NCBI RefSeq assembly: GCF_900111305.1
Contig: NZ_FOGS01000010.1
Coordinates: 1 to 37,218 of the forward strand
Origin: Vreelandella subterranea
GTDB taxonomy: Bacteria; Pseudomonadota; Gammaproteobacteria; Pseudomonadales; Halomonadaceae
Direction: 5' to 3'
Length of the DNA stretch: 37,218 bases
Each line of letters starts with the position of its first letter. Within the stretch, counting starts at the first letter, position 1. This document shows, one piece after another, positions 1-8,113 of this stretch. The translations under genes and the position numbers were made by a program. Under the pieces are notes generated by a model. The model was not told where the DNA came from. It ran no database searches and was given only the letters and a program-made list of their open reading frames with translations.

Positions 1-1259
1 CCTTGACCGGTGCTGTCGGCATCCAGGGCGTACAGGCCGGAGGCCGGTGCGCTCTCGCCGTCGCTGTTCAGCGTCAGGCTGAGGGCGAGGGTCTCGCCCT
101 GTTCGCCGTCGGCGCCGTAGTTGATCACGCCGGCGGTGTTGAGCGCGTCGCGCACGTTGGTGCGGTCGCTGACGCTGTCGTTGTCCACCAGACCGGCTTC
201 GTCAACGCCGAAGGCTAGCTGGAAGCTTTCCAGATAGCCTTCATCCAGCACTGGCCCATCATCCAATATAGTGATATTAAGATTATTAGAAGCCGTATTA
301 CCACCTGCATCCGTAACGGTATAGACGAGGCTGGCTAGAGCTTCTTCAGTACCCTCTTCATGTAGCAGATTATTAGCCAGGGTGAGGGTGAATTCACCTG
401 TTTGAGGATCAATCTGAATTTGGAACAGGAACGGTTCGTCAGGATTGTTGCTCTGTACACGCTCATTGGAGGCCGTAAGGGTGTTGCTAGCGGCATCCCA
501 GTCCAGGTTAAAGCTCTCCTGGCCAATGCCGATTGTCTGACCATCCATTCCGGCAAAGCCGATGCTGCCAGCGCCCAGGGGTCCAAAGCTAAAGTCGATG
601 CTGCCGGTAACCGTAACGCTATTGAAACTGGGCGTGGAGGCACCAGGGGGCTGAACAGGTAAACCACCCGGGAAGTCGTCATTGATTGGCGCTTGTTCAC
701 CAAACACCAACTGACTTTCATCAAGCGTGATCGTTGTCAAACCTGCCGTCGGGTTACCTTCGATCTCGTCATCAGCGTCAGCCAGCGCTGCTGCAAACTC
801 GACCGTCTCAGGCCCTTCATCAGCGCCAACAGCATAGTCATACTGCAAACCTTGGACCGACTCTTCGATACGCGCGAGCTGGACGAAGTCGGAGCCTCCG
901 CCGCCGCCGCCAGCAGCACCACCACCTGCGGCGGTTGCTTCAAGCAGATCGAGCAGGTCGCCGTCTTCTTCCTCAAGTGCGGAGAGGAGCGCTTCTACCT
1001 CGCCGTCCTGGGCGACGGTTTCTTCTTCGGTAGGGGCGTTCTCGGCATCCACGTCATTGGTGATAGCGACTTCTTCGTCAGCACCAATGGTGGTGGGCGG
1101 CAAGCCGTCGTCAAAATCAAGCTGAACACTACCGTTGGTAGAGGTGACGAGCGTTTCGCCTTCCTGAAGCACATCACCGATAGCCAGTTCGCGCAGGTTG
1201 CCGTCAGGGTCGCGTGCCCAGGCCTGACCGGTAATGGTAACGACGGTTGCAATGCTCAT
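1..1259 (-). CDS. LapA-type giant adhesin, N-terminal part (runs off left edge)
   Basis: The frame opens at ATG 1259-1257, eight bases after AGAGGA, and stays open to base 1, giving about 419 residues. Residues 1-105 form a small beta-rich, acidic retention module starting MSIATVVTITGQAWARD. Residues 109-112 are TAAG, followed by a Gly/Ala-rich linker. In Pseudomonas LapA the periplasmic protease LapG cuts within this motif, so the protein is probably held in the outer membrane by its N-terminus and released by cleavage. The rest resembles T1SS-143/VCBS-like repeats (around residues 160-340) and the start of a DUF5801-like repeat with VDEAGLV and YGADG signatures. The neighbouring genes supply its type I secretion system. 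LapG and LapD are not in the window. The C-terminal repeats and secretion signal lie to the left. Confidence 0.88.
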   Translation of the reverse strand, partial: MSIATVVTITGQAWARDPDGNLRELAIGDVLQEGETLVTSTNGSVQLDFDDGLPPTTIGADEEVAITNDVDAENAPTEEETVAQDGEVEALLSALEEEDGDLLDLLEATAAGGGAAGGGGGGSDFVQLARIEESVQGLQYDYAVGADEGPETVEFAAALADADDEIEGNPTAGLTTITLDESQLVFGEQAPINDDFPGGLPVQPPGASTPSFNSVTVTGSIDFSFGPLGAGSIGFAGMDGQTIGIGQESFNLDWDAASNTLTASNERVQSNNPDEPFLFQIQIDPQTGEFTLTLANNLLHEEGTEEALASLVYTVTDAGGNTASNNLNITILDDGPVLDEGYLESFQLAFGVDEAGLVDNDSVSDRTNVRDALNTAGVINYGADGEQGETLALSLTLNSDGESAPASGLYALDADSTGQ

Positions 1260-1419
1260 AGGAGTCATCCTCTAACAACAGAAATAAGGTTTTATATTGA
1301 TAGTCACATTAGGCCAGGCTGGGAAAGCTTAGTATTGGACTGTGGTACAGGATGGGGACTATTTCGGTAGGCACTTCATCTGGGATGCTTGAAAGCCCCC
1401 AGCGGCATCGAAAAGGTGG

Positions 1420-1459
1420 GTGGATAGCTGGGCGTCAAGGCTGACAGACTGCTATCCAC
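1420..1459. promoter_or_regulatory. Inverted repeat in the regulator-adhesin intergenic region
   Basis: GTGGATAGC at 1420-1428 is the exact inverse of GCTATCCAC at 1451-1459, with GTCA/TGAC (1434-1437 and 1442-1445) nested inside. It lies between the LuxR-type gene and the adhesin gene. No clear T-run follows on the minus strand, so an operator or mRNA structure in the adhesin leader is as likely as a terminator. Confidence 0.35.
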
Positions 1460-1494
1460 TATCATAGAGGTGATCGCCGCTTGCTACTGGCTAA

Positions 1495-2142
1495 CTACTG
1501 TGAGGTGGATAACCTGGAGGCCTCGTTTGCCTTTGCTGATGCCCCTTTGCCCGTCAGCTTGATGATCAGCTGTAACCGATCATGGATATCAAGCTTGGCA
1601 AAAATGGCGGTCAGGTGCGCTTTCACGGTTCTTTCCGTGATATCGAGCTCTCGGGCCACTACTTTATTGCTGGCTCCCTTGGCCACGGCCAACGCCACTT
1701 CGCGCTCGCGCTGGGTCAGCACTTCGAGCACCGATGATTGAACCTGTTCGTCACCCTTGAGTAGCCGCCAGGTACTCCCCATAACCTGGGCCATCAGATC
1801 GGCCGGTACCCAGATACCCTGGTTCATTACCACCGTGGCGATTTGTTTTAGCGTCTCGGCGGGGCTCAGCGCATGGGCGTAGCCTCTTGCGCCTTGTTGA
1901 AGTGCGTCCATCGCCGCCCCGTTTTCCGGCATCATCGAGAGCACCACAACGGTGGTACGCTGGGACAGGCGGCGCACGAGAGAAGGGCTGTCATTGCCAT
2001 GCTCTTCTTTTAGCACCCATACCAGGGCAGCCGTATCCGCCAGCCCTTCGGCCTGCTCAGCCGTGACGCACTCAGCCTCGGCAAAAGCGGCTTGCCAGCG
2101 GGGCATCAACGCCTGGTCTTGTGTGACAAAAAGATGGGTCAT
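1495..2142 (-). CDS. LuxR-family regulator with degenerate receiver domain
   Basis: This is a 215-residue two-domain protein. The C-terminal GerE/LuxR-type helix-turn-helix spans about residues 143-198 (LTQREREVALAVAKG, then TERTVKAHLTAIFAKL). The N-terminal 120 residues have the spacing of a response-regulator receiver, but the expected phosphoacceptor strand reads ALVWVLKEE (about 39-47) with no Asp, and the usual conserved Lys region reads GYAHALSP. Phosphorylation-independent control is therefore likely. The start codon overlaps the stop of the upstream adaptor gene by one base, so it is translated with the secretion genes, and it sits directly upstream of the adhesin. I infer control of adhesin or secretion genes. 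A CsgD-like role is possible but unproven. Confidence 0.85.
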   Translation of the reverse strand: MTHLFVTQDQALMPRWQAAFAEAECVTAEQAEGLADTAALVWVLKEEHGNDSPSLVRRLSQRTTVVVLSMMPENGAAMDALQQGARGYAHALSPAETLKQIATVVMNQGIWVPADLMAQVMGSTWRLLKGDEQVQSSVLEVLTQREREVALAVAKGASNKVVARELDITERTVKAHLTAIFAKLDIHDRLQLIIKLTGKGASAKANEASRLSTSQ

Positions 2143-3569
2143 CAGCGTTCCCCTAGTGAATTATTCCACGCGCGCAGGACGGGCTTCAGGAGAAACTCCA
2201 TCACCGTACGCTTGCCGGTCATGATGTCCACCTGGGCTGTCATGCCGGGAATGATGTCCATTTCTTCATTATTGATCTCACCCTGCTCGGTACGGACCCG
2301 TACACGGTAGAAGGTGTTGTCATCGTCATCGGTAATGGTGTCGGCACTGATGTTTTCGAGCTCGGCTTTTAAACCGCCATACTGGGAATAGTCGTAGGCC
2401 GTCAGTTTGACGGTGGCCTCTTGCCCCGGACTCAGAAAGGCAATGTCCTGGGGGGCAATGCGCGCCTCGACCAGTAGCCGGTCGTCGGTGGGAATAATAT
2501 CGACCACTTCCTGCCCGGCTTGGGCGACGCCCCCGATGGTCGTGATGTGAAGCGTTTGCACGACCCCCTTCACCGGCGAACGAATGTCGGCGAGCTGCAC
2601 GCGATTCTGCAAGCCTGAACTGCCTTCATCCAGCGCCGCGATTTCACTCAGCGTGTCGGACAGATCGTTGCGCCAGCGGCTACGCCGTTCAGCACCCAAC
2701 TCGCGCAGTTGCGATTCACTTTCCTCAACAGCGGCCTCGAGCCGCTCGATCGCCGCATTGGCCTGGTCGCGCTCGCCACGATTGCGGGAAACTTCGCGCT
2801 CCAGACGCAGCACTTCGACTTCCGATACGGCACCGGAGGACAGCAAGGGTCGCGTGAGCTGAAGCTCTTCACTGGCCATCTGCAACTCACGACTGGCGGT
2901 GTCACGCCGTAGTTTTGCCTCGAGCAACTCGGCTTCACGTTGGCGGATGCGGTCGCGAATAACGGCTTCCTGCTGGCGTAACTCGTACAGACTGCTTTGA
3001 TAGGCTTCACGCTCCTGCGAAACGACGAGGGGCGCTTCTGCCATCAGCTCATCACTGGGCGAGAAGTCAGAATCCGTCACCAGGGCACGCAGCCGCTCGG
3101 CACGGGCTTTTAGCGCCTGCGCTTGAACGCGGTTCTCACGGAAATCGGAAACAAAGCGGGTCGGGTCGATGCGCATGATGACTTCGCCCGCCTCGACCAT
3201 CTGGCCTTCCTGGACGAGGATCTCCTGGACCACGCCACCATCGAATGACTGAACGCGCTGCAGCTGTTGCGAGGGGATGACACGCCCCTGGCCGCGAGTC
3301 ACTTCGTCAATTTCCGCAAAGGAAGCCCAGACCAGCAGCGCGATGACGGCCAGCACGATGCCGTAGAGAAATCCGCGTGCGCGGAGAGGATCCTGCTGCA
3401 TGCGCGCCCAGTCGGCGTCACTGGCCCAGTCGCGACTTATATGGGCCGAGGTGACACGCTTGGAAAACAAACGGTCCATGAACGGGCGAAAGGGTTTGCC
3501 GCCCTTCTCGCTGAACCGCCCCAGCGCTTCAAAGCCTTGCTGTTCGGCGGATTTGCGTTTTTTCGCCAT
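2142..3569 (-). CDS. HlyD-family type I secretion adaptor (LapC-like)
   Basis: A 475-residue membrane fusion protein. It has a cytoplasmic N-terminus, one transmembrane helix at about residues 67-85, then a lipoyl/barrel segment (GGVVQEILVQEGQMVEAGEVI), long coiled-coil hairpins rich in Glu/Arg/Gln (about 150-310), a second lipoyl half (SPVKGVVQTLHITTIGGVAQ) and the HlyD C-terminal motif near PGMTAQVDIMTGKRTVMEFL. It bridges the inner-membrane ABC exporter and the outer-membrane TolC-like channel. Its start overlaps the ABC transporter stop by one base (TAATG), and its own stop overlaps the next gene, so the three are co-translated. Confidence 0.92.
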   Translation of the reverse strand: MAKKRKSAEQQGFEALGRFSEKGGKPFRPFMDRLFSKRVTSAHISRDWASDADWARMQQDPLRARGFLYGIVLAVIALLVWASFAEIDEVTRGQGRVIPSQQLQRVQSFDGGVVQEILVQEGQMVEAGEVIMRIDPTRFVSDFRENRVQAQALKARAERLRALVTDSDFSPSDELMAEAPLVVSQEREAYQSSLYELRQQEAVIRDRIRQREAELLEAKLRRDTASRELQMASEELQLTRPLLSSGAVSEVEVLRLEREVSRNRGERDQANAAIERLEAAVEESESQLRELGAERRSRWRNDLSDTLSEIAALDEGSSGLQNRVQLADIRSPVKGVVQTLHITTIGGVAQAGQEVVDIIPTDDRLLVEARIAPQDIAFLSPGQEATVKLTAYDYSQYGGLKAELENISADTITDDDDNTFYRVRVRTEQGEINNEEMDIIPGMTAQVDIMTGKRTVMEFLLKPVLRAWNNSLGER

Positions 3570-5737
3570 TAGTTCGCCCTCCCGACCTGGCCTTTACGCA
3601 AGGCTTCGACGACTTGCTCGCGGGGGCCGTCCGCAACGATCTTGCCCGCGTCCATCACGATAATGCGGTCGACAAGTGACAGCAGCGACGTGCGGTGGGT
3701 GACGATCACCATGGTTTTTTCTTGACTGAAATGCGTCAGGTTTTTTTTCAGCACCTCTTCACTGGCGTGGTCCATCGCGCTGGTGGGTTCGTCTAGCAGC
3801 AGCACGCTCGGGCTGTTCACCAGCGCACGCGCAACGGCGACCGATTGACGCTGACCGCCGGAGAGCATGTTGCCTCCCTCACCGACCGGCAGATCCAGCC
3901 CGTAAGGATTGGATTTCACCAGTGACTCGAGGCCGCTCAATCGGACAGCCTCCAGCAGCGCTTCGTCGTCAACGCCCTCGCTGCCCGCTCCGGCGACGAT
4001 GTTCTCGCGCAGTGTGCCGAAAAACAGCGCGATATCCTGGGGCACGTAGCCGATATGCCGCCGCAGTTGCATGGGGTCGAACTGACGTATGTCGACATCA
4101 TCCAGGAAGATGGCACCGCTCGTGGGCTGATAAAGTGCCAGCAACAGCTTGCTGAGGGTTGACTTGCCCGAACCGATCCGGCCAATCAGGGCCACCTTTT
4201 CACCCGGCTTGAGCCGGAAGCTCACGTCATTGAGCGCGCTGCGCTCTGCCTCAGGGTAGCTCAGGCTGACGCCGTCGAACTTGATATCGCCGTGGACCAC
4301 GGGGCGACTGATATAGGCCTTGCCCTCAACGCGCTCGGTGGGCTTGTCCATCACCTCGTTGAGGGATTCAAGCGCCGTGGATGACTGGTGGTATTGGGCC
4401 ATCAACCCCGCCGCCTGGCTGATCGGCGCCATTGCCCGGGAAGATAGCAGGTAAGCGGCGATCAGCCCGCCCTGGGTCAAATCACCTTCGATGATCATGT
4501 AGACCCCGATAATGATGATCGCCACCGCCACCGTGTGTTGTGTCCATAGCGCCACACTGGTGACGGAGGAGCTGACCAGGCGCAACTGCGCCGCCGTGCG
4601 GGAAAGAAACGCCGACGCCCGCTCCCACATGCCCTGCAGACGGCTTTCACTGCGCAAGGTTTTAACGGTTTCCAGGTTGCCGACGGCCTCCACCAGGGTG
4701 GCATTGCGCTGGGCGCCGATGCGCCAGGTGGTTTCGGAAAGTTCGTGCAGCTTGCTCTGCGCGGCCAGTGCATAAAGAAAAACGAACACCGCGCCGACCA
4801 CGATGGGAATCACCAGTGGCACCCCGATCAGCGCGATAATCGCGGCAAACAGGATGACAAAAGGCAGGTCCACAAGCGCCACGATGGTGGCAGAGCCAAT
4901 AAACGCCCGGACGGATTCAAAGGATTGCAGCGTGGCGGTAAACGAGCCTGTGGACGCAGGCTTGGCTTCCATGCGCATGCCGAGCACCCGTGACATGATG
5001 CTGGACGTCAGTTTTACATCGGCACGGCTGGCCGCCAGATCCACAAAGGCGTTGCGCATCAGGCGCAGCGCCAGGTCGAAGCACAGCACGATAAAGATGC
5101 CGACGGCCAGTACCCAGAGCGTCTCGGTAGCCGCGTTGGGGACTACCCGGTCGTATACGTTCATCACGAACAGCGGCATGGCGACGGCAAACAGGTTAAT
5201 CACCGCCGAGCCGATCAAGACATCGCGGTAAAGCTTGCGGTTTTCGCGGATAACCCCCCAGAACCAGTGCCGCGAGCGCTGCTTCTTGACCTCAGGGCCA
5301 CGCGCATCAAAGCGGAACTTGGGTCTGACATAGGCTGCCTGACCGCTGTAGGCGTCTTGCAGGCCGACCAGGCTGACAATGGAGCTTGCCTCGCCCAGCT
5401 CGGGGAAAATGACTTCCGCCTGACCGTTTTTAATGTCCAGGTTGAGCAGCACGCAGGCGCGCCCCGACTCCAGTAGCAGAATCGCCGGAAACAGGGCAGG
5501 GTTCAGCTGCGAAAGGCGTGATTTGACGAGCCGGGCCGTCAAATCGGCGCGCGCCGCCGCACGCCCCAGCACGCCGGGCGTCAGCCTGCCGTCTTCCAGT
5601 GGGAGACCGGCAATAAGCGCTTCTCGTGTGGCATCGTGGTGATGAATGGAGGCGACGGCTACCAAACATTCCAGAAGCTCGTCTGTATCGGTTCGGTTAG
5701 ATGGTTCGTCTGATGCTACGTCTTTTTCGTTAGACAC
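3569..5737 (-). CDS. Type I secretion ABC transporter/permease (LapB-like)
   Basis: A 722-residue exporter with three parts. The N-terminal C39-like domain (about 18-140) lacks a recognisable catalytic Cys/His arrangement, as in adhesin exporters that bind but do not cut their substrate. A six-helix ABC membrane domain covers about 170-450. The nucleotide-binding domain has Walker A GRIGSGKST (519-527), signature LSGGQ (625-629), Walker B VLLLDE (645-650) and switch His681. It energises one-step export of the adhesin across both membranes with the HlyD and TolC partners. A 136-base gap containing a strong hairpin separates it from the TolC-like gene upstream. Confidence 0.93.
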   Translation of the reverse strand: MSNEKDVASDEPSNRTDTDELLECLVAVASIHHHDATREALIAGLPLEDGRLTPGVLGRAAARADLTARLVKSRLSQLNPALFPAILLLESGRACVLLNLDIKNGQAEVIFPELGEASSIVSLVGLQDAYSGQAAYVRPKFRFDARGPEVKKQRSRHWFWGVIRENRKLYRDVLIGSAVINLFAVAMPLFVMNVYDRVVPNAATETLWVLAVGIFIVLCFDLALRLMRNAFVDLAASRADVKLTSSIMSRVLGMRMEAKPASTGSFTATLQSFESVRAFIGSATIVALVDLPFVILFAAIIALIGVPLVIPIVVGAVFVFLYALAAQSKLHELSETTWRIGAQRNATLVEAVGNLETVKTLRSESRLQGMWERASAFLSRTAAQLRLVSSSVTSVALWTQHTVAVAIIIIGVYMIIEGDLTQGGLIAAYLLSSRAMAPISQAAGLMAQYHQSSTALESLNEVMDKPTERVEGKAYISRPVVHGDIKFDGVSLSYPEAERSALNDVSFRLKPGEKVALIGRIGSGKSTLSKLLLALYQPTSGAIFLDDVDIRQFDPMQLRRHIGYVPQDIALFFGTLRENIVAGAGSEGVDDEALLEAVRLSGLESLVKSNPYGLDLPVGEGGNMLSGGQRQSVAVARALVNSPSVLLLDEPTSAMDHASEEVLKKNLTHFSQEKTMVIVTHRTSLLSLVDRIIVMDAGKIVADGPREQVVEALRKGQVGRAN

Positions 5738-5795
5738 ACATACCCCAAATCATAAATGCGCCCTGCACTGATGAGTGCGCCCAGCGATACTGCCT

Positions 5796-5846
5796 CGCGT
5801 TCTTGTCTTGGTAACGAATCCTGGTTACCAAGACAGACGGAACGCG
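5796..5846. other. Extended hairpin between TolC-like and ABC transporter genes
   Basis: GTCTTGGTAAC (5805-5815) pairs perfectly with GTTACCAAGAC (5824-5834) around an 8-base loop. CGCGTTC (5796-5802) and GAACGCG (5840-5846) add an outer 7-bp arm across a small internal loop. No T-run follows on either side, so this is not a standard intrinsic terminator. It may tune the ratio of channel to exporter through RNA processing, or act as a DNA palindrome for a regulator. Confidence 0.6.
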
Positions 5847-5873
5847 AAGCAACCTACAGTGCCATCCTCTTAC

Positions 5874-7715
5874 TTAACTGCTGACAGGAAACGCTTCATC
5901 ATATCCCATATCGCTCAACTGGCGACGAAAGCCTGATTCTGCATCCGCGGGGGTGCTAACCTGAACACGGTAAAAGCCTCCGCCGTTTACGATGCGGGTT
6001 GGCATGTTCAACTGACCTTCTAGTTCTTTTTGTAACTCAACGGCCGATGACTGATTACTCAGGGCCGCGACCTGAAGGAAAGAACCTGCTTTCGCTGGGG
6101 TGGCGTTAATGATCTCATCGGTGAACGATGAGGGAAGCATGGAGGACTTGTCTGACACATCAGCGACCGAAAGCGAATCGATGGCGCGATCCCCATCAAA
6201 CGCGTGCGTCGTACTGACATACGGAGACGTACCATTACCAGTACTGCCTACCAGATCTTCAAGCGTGTAGTTGGCAGGCGCTTGAGTCGGGCAGATAGCC
6301 TCGCCATCAATCTGGACGCCATCACTACCCAGGTCCGAAAGGCTCGGCATGTCGGCGCGCGATACGTCCAGAGTGCGCATCAGGTGACCCATTGAGGCCA
6401 GCGTCTCGGCGTCGGCAATGGCGACGTCATACTGGGCGTTGACGTAAGCACGGCTGGCTTCGAAGAACTCGTTTTCACTGTCCAGCACGTCGAGCAGGGT
6501 GCGCTCGCCGATATCGAACTGCTGCTGATAGGCACCGCGCACACGATCAATGGATTGGCGATGCTGATTCAGGTAGCGCATCTGCTCGCGCAGCCGCTGG
6601 GTGTCGCCGTAGGCGATCTGGGTGGTTTGACGAACGTTGCGACAGGCCAGCTCGCGATTTTCCACGGCTTCCTCGATGCGTTCGCTGGCGGCACGGAATG
6701 AGGCCAGATCCGAGCCACCCCGATACAGGTTCATGCTGGCAACCAGTTCGATGCTGCTCTGGTCACGGCGACCAATGGCAGACGAATCGTCGTTGTTGCT
6801 GCCGGTGCGCCCAACGATATCCAACCGCGGATGGAAACCTGCTTCCGTAATGTCCCGCTCCGCACGCGACGCGGCGATGTCTTCAATCGCGGCGTGGAAG
6901 TCAGGGTTACCTTCGAAGGCAAGGTTGACGGCTTCTTGCACCGAGCTGGGTAGCTCACCCGAGAGCTCCGGTGTAGGGTCAAGGTTTTCTACCGGCAGGT
7001 CACCGACGATGCGGTTATAGCGCGCCGAGACATCGTGGAGGTTCGAGGCTTCGGTCAGCAGGTTGGATTCGGCCAGTGCGACACGACCGGTAATCTGTTC
7101 AAGGTCAACACCGCGGCCCGCGCCGGAGAGTGCGCGCTCTTCGATCTGATCGTAGACCCGCATGTGCTGGCGGTAATTATCCTGAGCCAGGCGAACCAGC
7201 TCGCGATAGCGCAGCACATCGGCGTAGGCCCGGGTCGCTTCCAGGGCAACGTTTTCACTGGCGCCCAGCAATTCGTAGTAGCGCACCAGCTCCGCCCGGT
7301 CCAGCTGCTCTACCCGTCCGGCCGTCGCAAAACCGTCATAGACCATCTGGGTCAATTCAAGCTGTACGTAGTCAGTGCTATAGCTACCGCGACCATCCCC
7401 TTCGACAGACTCCCGGCCCACGCCAGCGGAGGCGTCCACGCTTGGCAGATAACCGCCCCAGGCTTCATCCCTGTCGTAACCCGCTGCACTGAAAGCGCGG
7501 AACGCCGCGTTGACTTCGGGATTCTGGGTAATCGCCTGCTGGACAGTCTCTTGCAGGTTGGATGACCCCGGTATGGCCATATCGGATGGAAGCGACTGAG
7601 CCATCGCCTGACTGAGCGGAAGAAGTGTCAGGCTAGTGCCGAAAGCCGCCGCCTGAATGATGCGTGCCAAGCCAAATCGTTGGTAAAGCCCGTTGGTGGC
7701 GCTGAGTTTTTTCAT
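5874..7715 (-). CDS. TolC-family outer membrane channel with C-terminal SPOR domain (LapE-like)
   Basis: I place the start at ATG 7715, seven bases after GAGGGG, rather than the in-frame ATG at 7730, which overlaps that ribosome-binding site. This gives 613 residues. A signal peptide probably ends after AMA (about residue 39). Two outer-membrane efflux repeats follow, with long helices (about 60-450), as in TolC channels for type I secretion. After a Ser/Thr-rich linker, about residues 541-613 (SFLQVAALSNQSSAVELQ to the C-terminus) match the SPOR fold pattern, ending with GGGFYRVQVSTPADAE. SPOR domains bind denuded septal peptidoglycan, so this channel may be tethered to cell-wall sites. It is the first gene of the secretion operon. 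Confidence 0.9.
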   Translation of the reverse strand: MKKLSATNGLYQRFGLARIIQAAAFGTSLTLLPLSQAMAQSLPSDMAIPGSSNLQETVQQAITQNPEVNAAFRAFSAAGYDRDEAWGGYLPSVDASAGVGRESVEGDGRGSYSTDYVQLELTQMVYDGFATAGRVEQLDRAELVRYYELLGASENVALEATRAYADVLRYRELVRLAQDNYRQHMRVYDQIEERALSGAGRGVDLEQITGRVALAESNLLTEASNLHDVSARYNRIVGDLPVENLDPTPELSGELPSSVQEAVNLAFEGNPDFHAAIEDIAASRAERDITEAGFHPRLDIVGRTGSNNDDSSAIGRRDQSSIELVASMNLYRGGSDLASFRAASERIEEAVENRELACRNVRQTTQIAYGDTQRLREQMRYLNQHRQSIDRVRGAYQQQFDIGERTLLDVLDSENEFFEASRAYVNAQYDVAIADAETLASMGHLMRTLDVSRADMPSLSDLGSDGVQIDGEAICPTQAPANYTLEDLVGSTGNGTSPYVSTTHAFDGDRAIDSLSVADVSDKSSMLPSSFTDEIINATPAKAGSFLQVAALSNQSSAVELQKELEGQLNMPTRIVNGGGFYRVQVSTPADAESGFRRQLSDMGYDEAFPVSS

Positions 7716-8113
7716 CTGTGGTCCCCTCATGGAATATGAGACAGCGACTGCAGCAAAGCCACCGCAGTCACCGATAGCAATTGATACGTTATTTTTTTAT
7801 CGCGGGACTCACCCAACCATATCTATGTTCAGGTGGCGCATCCTTTCCCGGTTTCCCTACCCTGATGGTGCTAGGCTCTAGCGCCTTACGTGTCAATGTG
7901 ACTCATCAAAAGAGCTTAAGCACCTTGATGACGTATTTGCTCTTTATAGCTTATAACGCACGAGTTACGTCACACATATTAATGTAAATTATTGTAAAAC
8001 AAAATTGCATCATGTACAAAGCCAAAACGCCGTTATTTTCTTATTAAGCAGGCATTGATACGTCACCTAATGCCGCATGATTTGTTTAAAAAGCTGATAA
8101 AAAAGACCTAACC
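7716..8113. promoter_or_regulatory. AT-rich 398-base upstream region of the secretion operon
   Basis: No credible gene is present here. The region is far more AT-rich than its surroundings, especially 7900-8100. It holds three copies of a TGACGTA element: 7929-7935 on plus, and 7966-7972 and 8059-8065 on minus (TACGTCA on plus). GGCATT/AATGCC form a short inverted repeat around 8051-8072. TATAA-like sequences occur on the minus strand near 7944-7955, but no -35/-10 pair is convincing. It probably contains the promoter of the adhesin-secretion operon. Confidence 0.5.

Noticed and set aside
693..1370. A 225-codon plus-strand open frame with Phe/Cys-rich sequence opposite the adhesin start.
   Set aside because: It is antisense to a continuous, recognisable adhesin reading frame and has no family features; it results from the adhesin's codon composition.
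7035..7565. A 176-codon plus-strand frame inside the TolC-like gene.
   Set aside because: It is antisense to the TolC channel, which has clear domain structure throughout.
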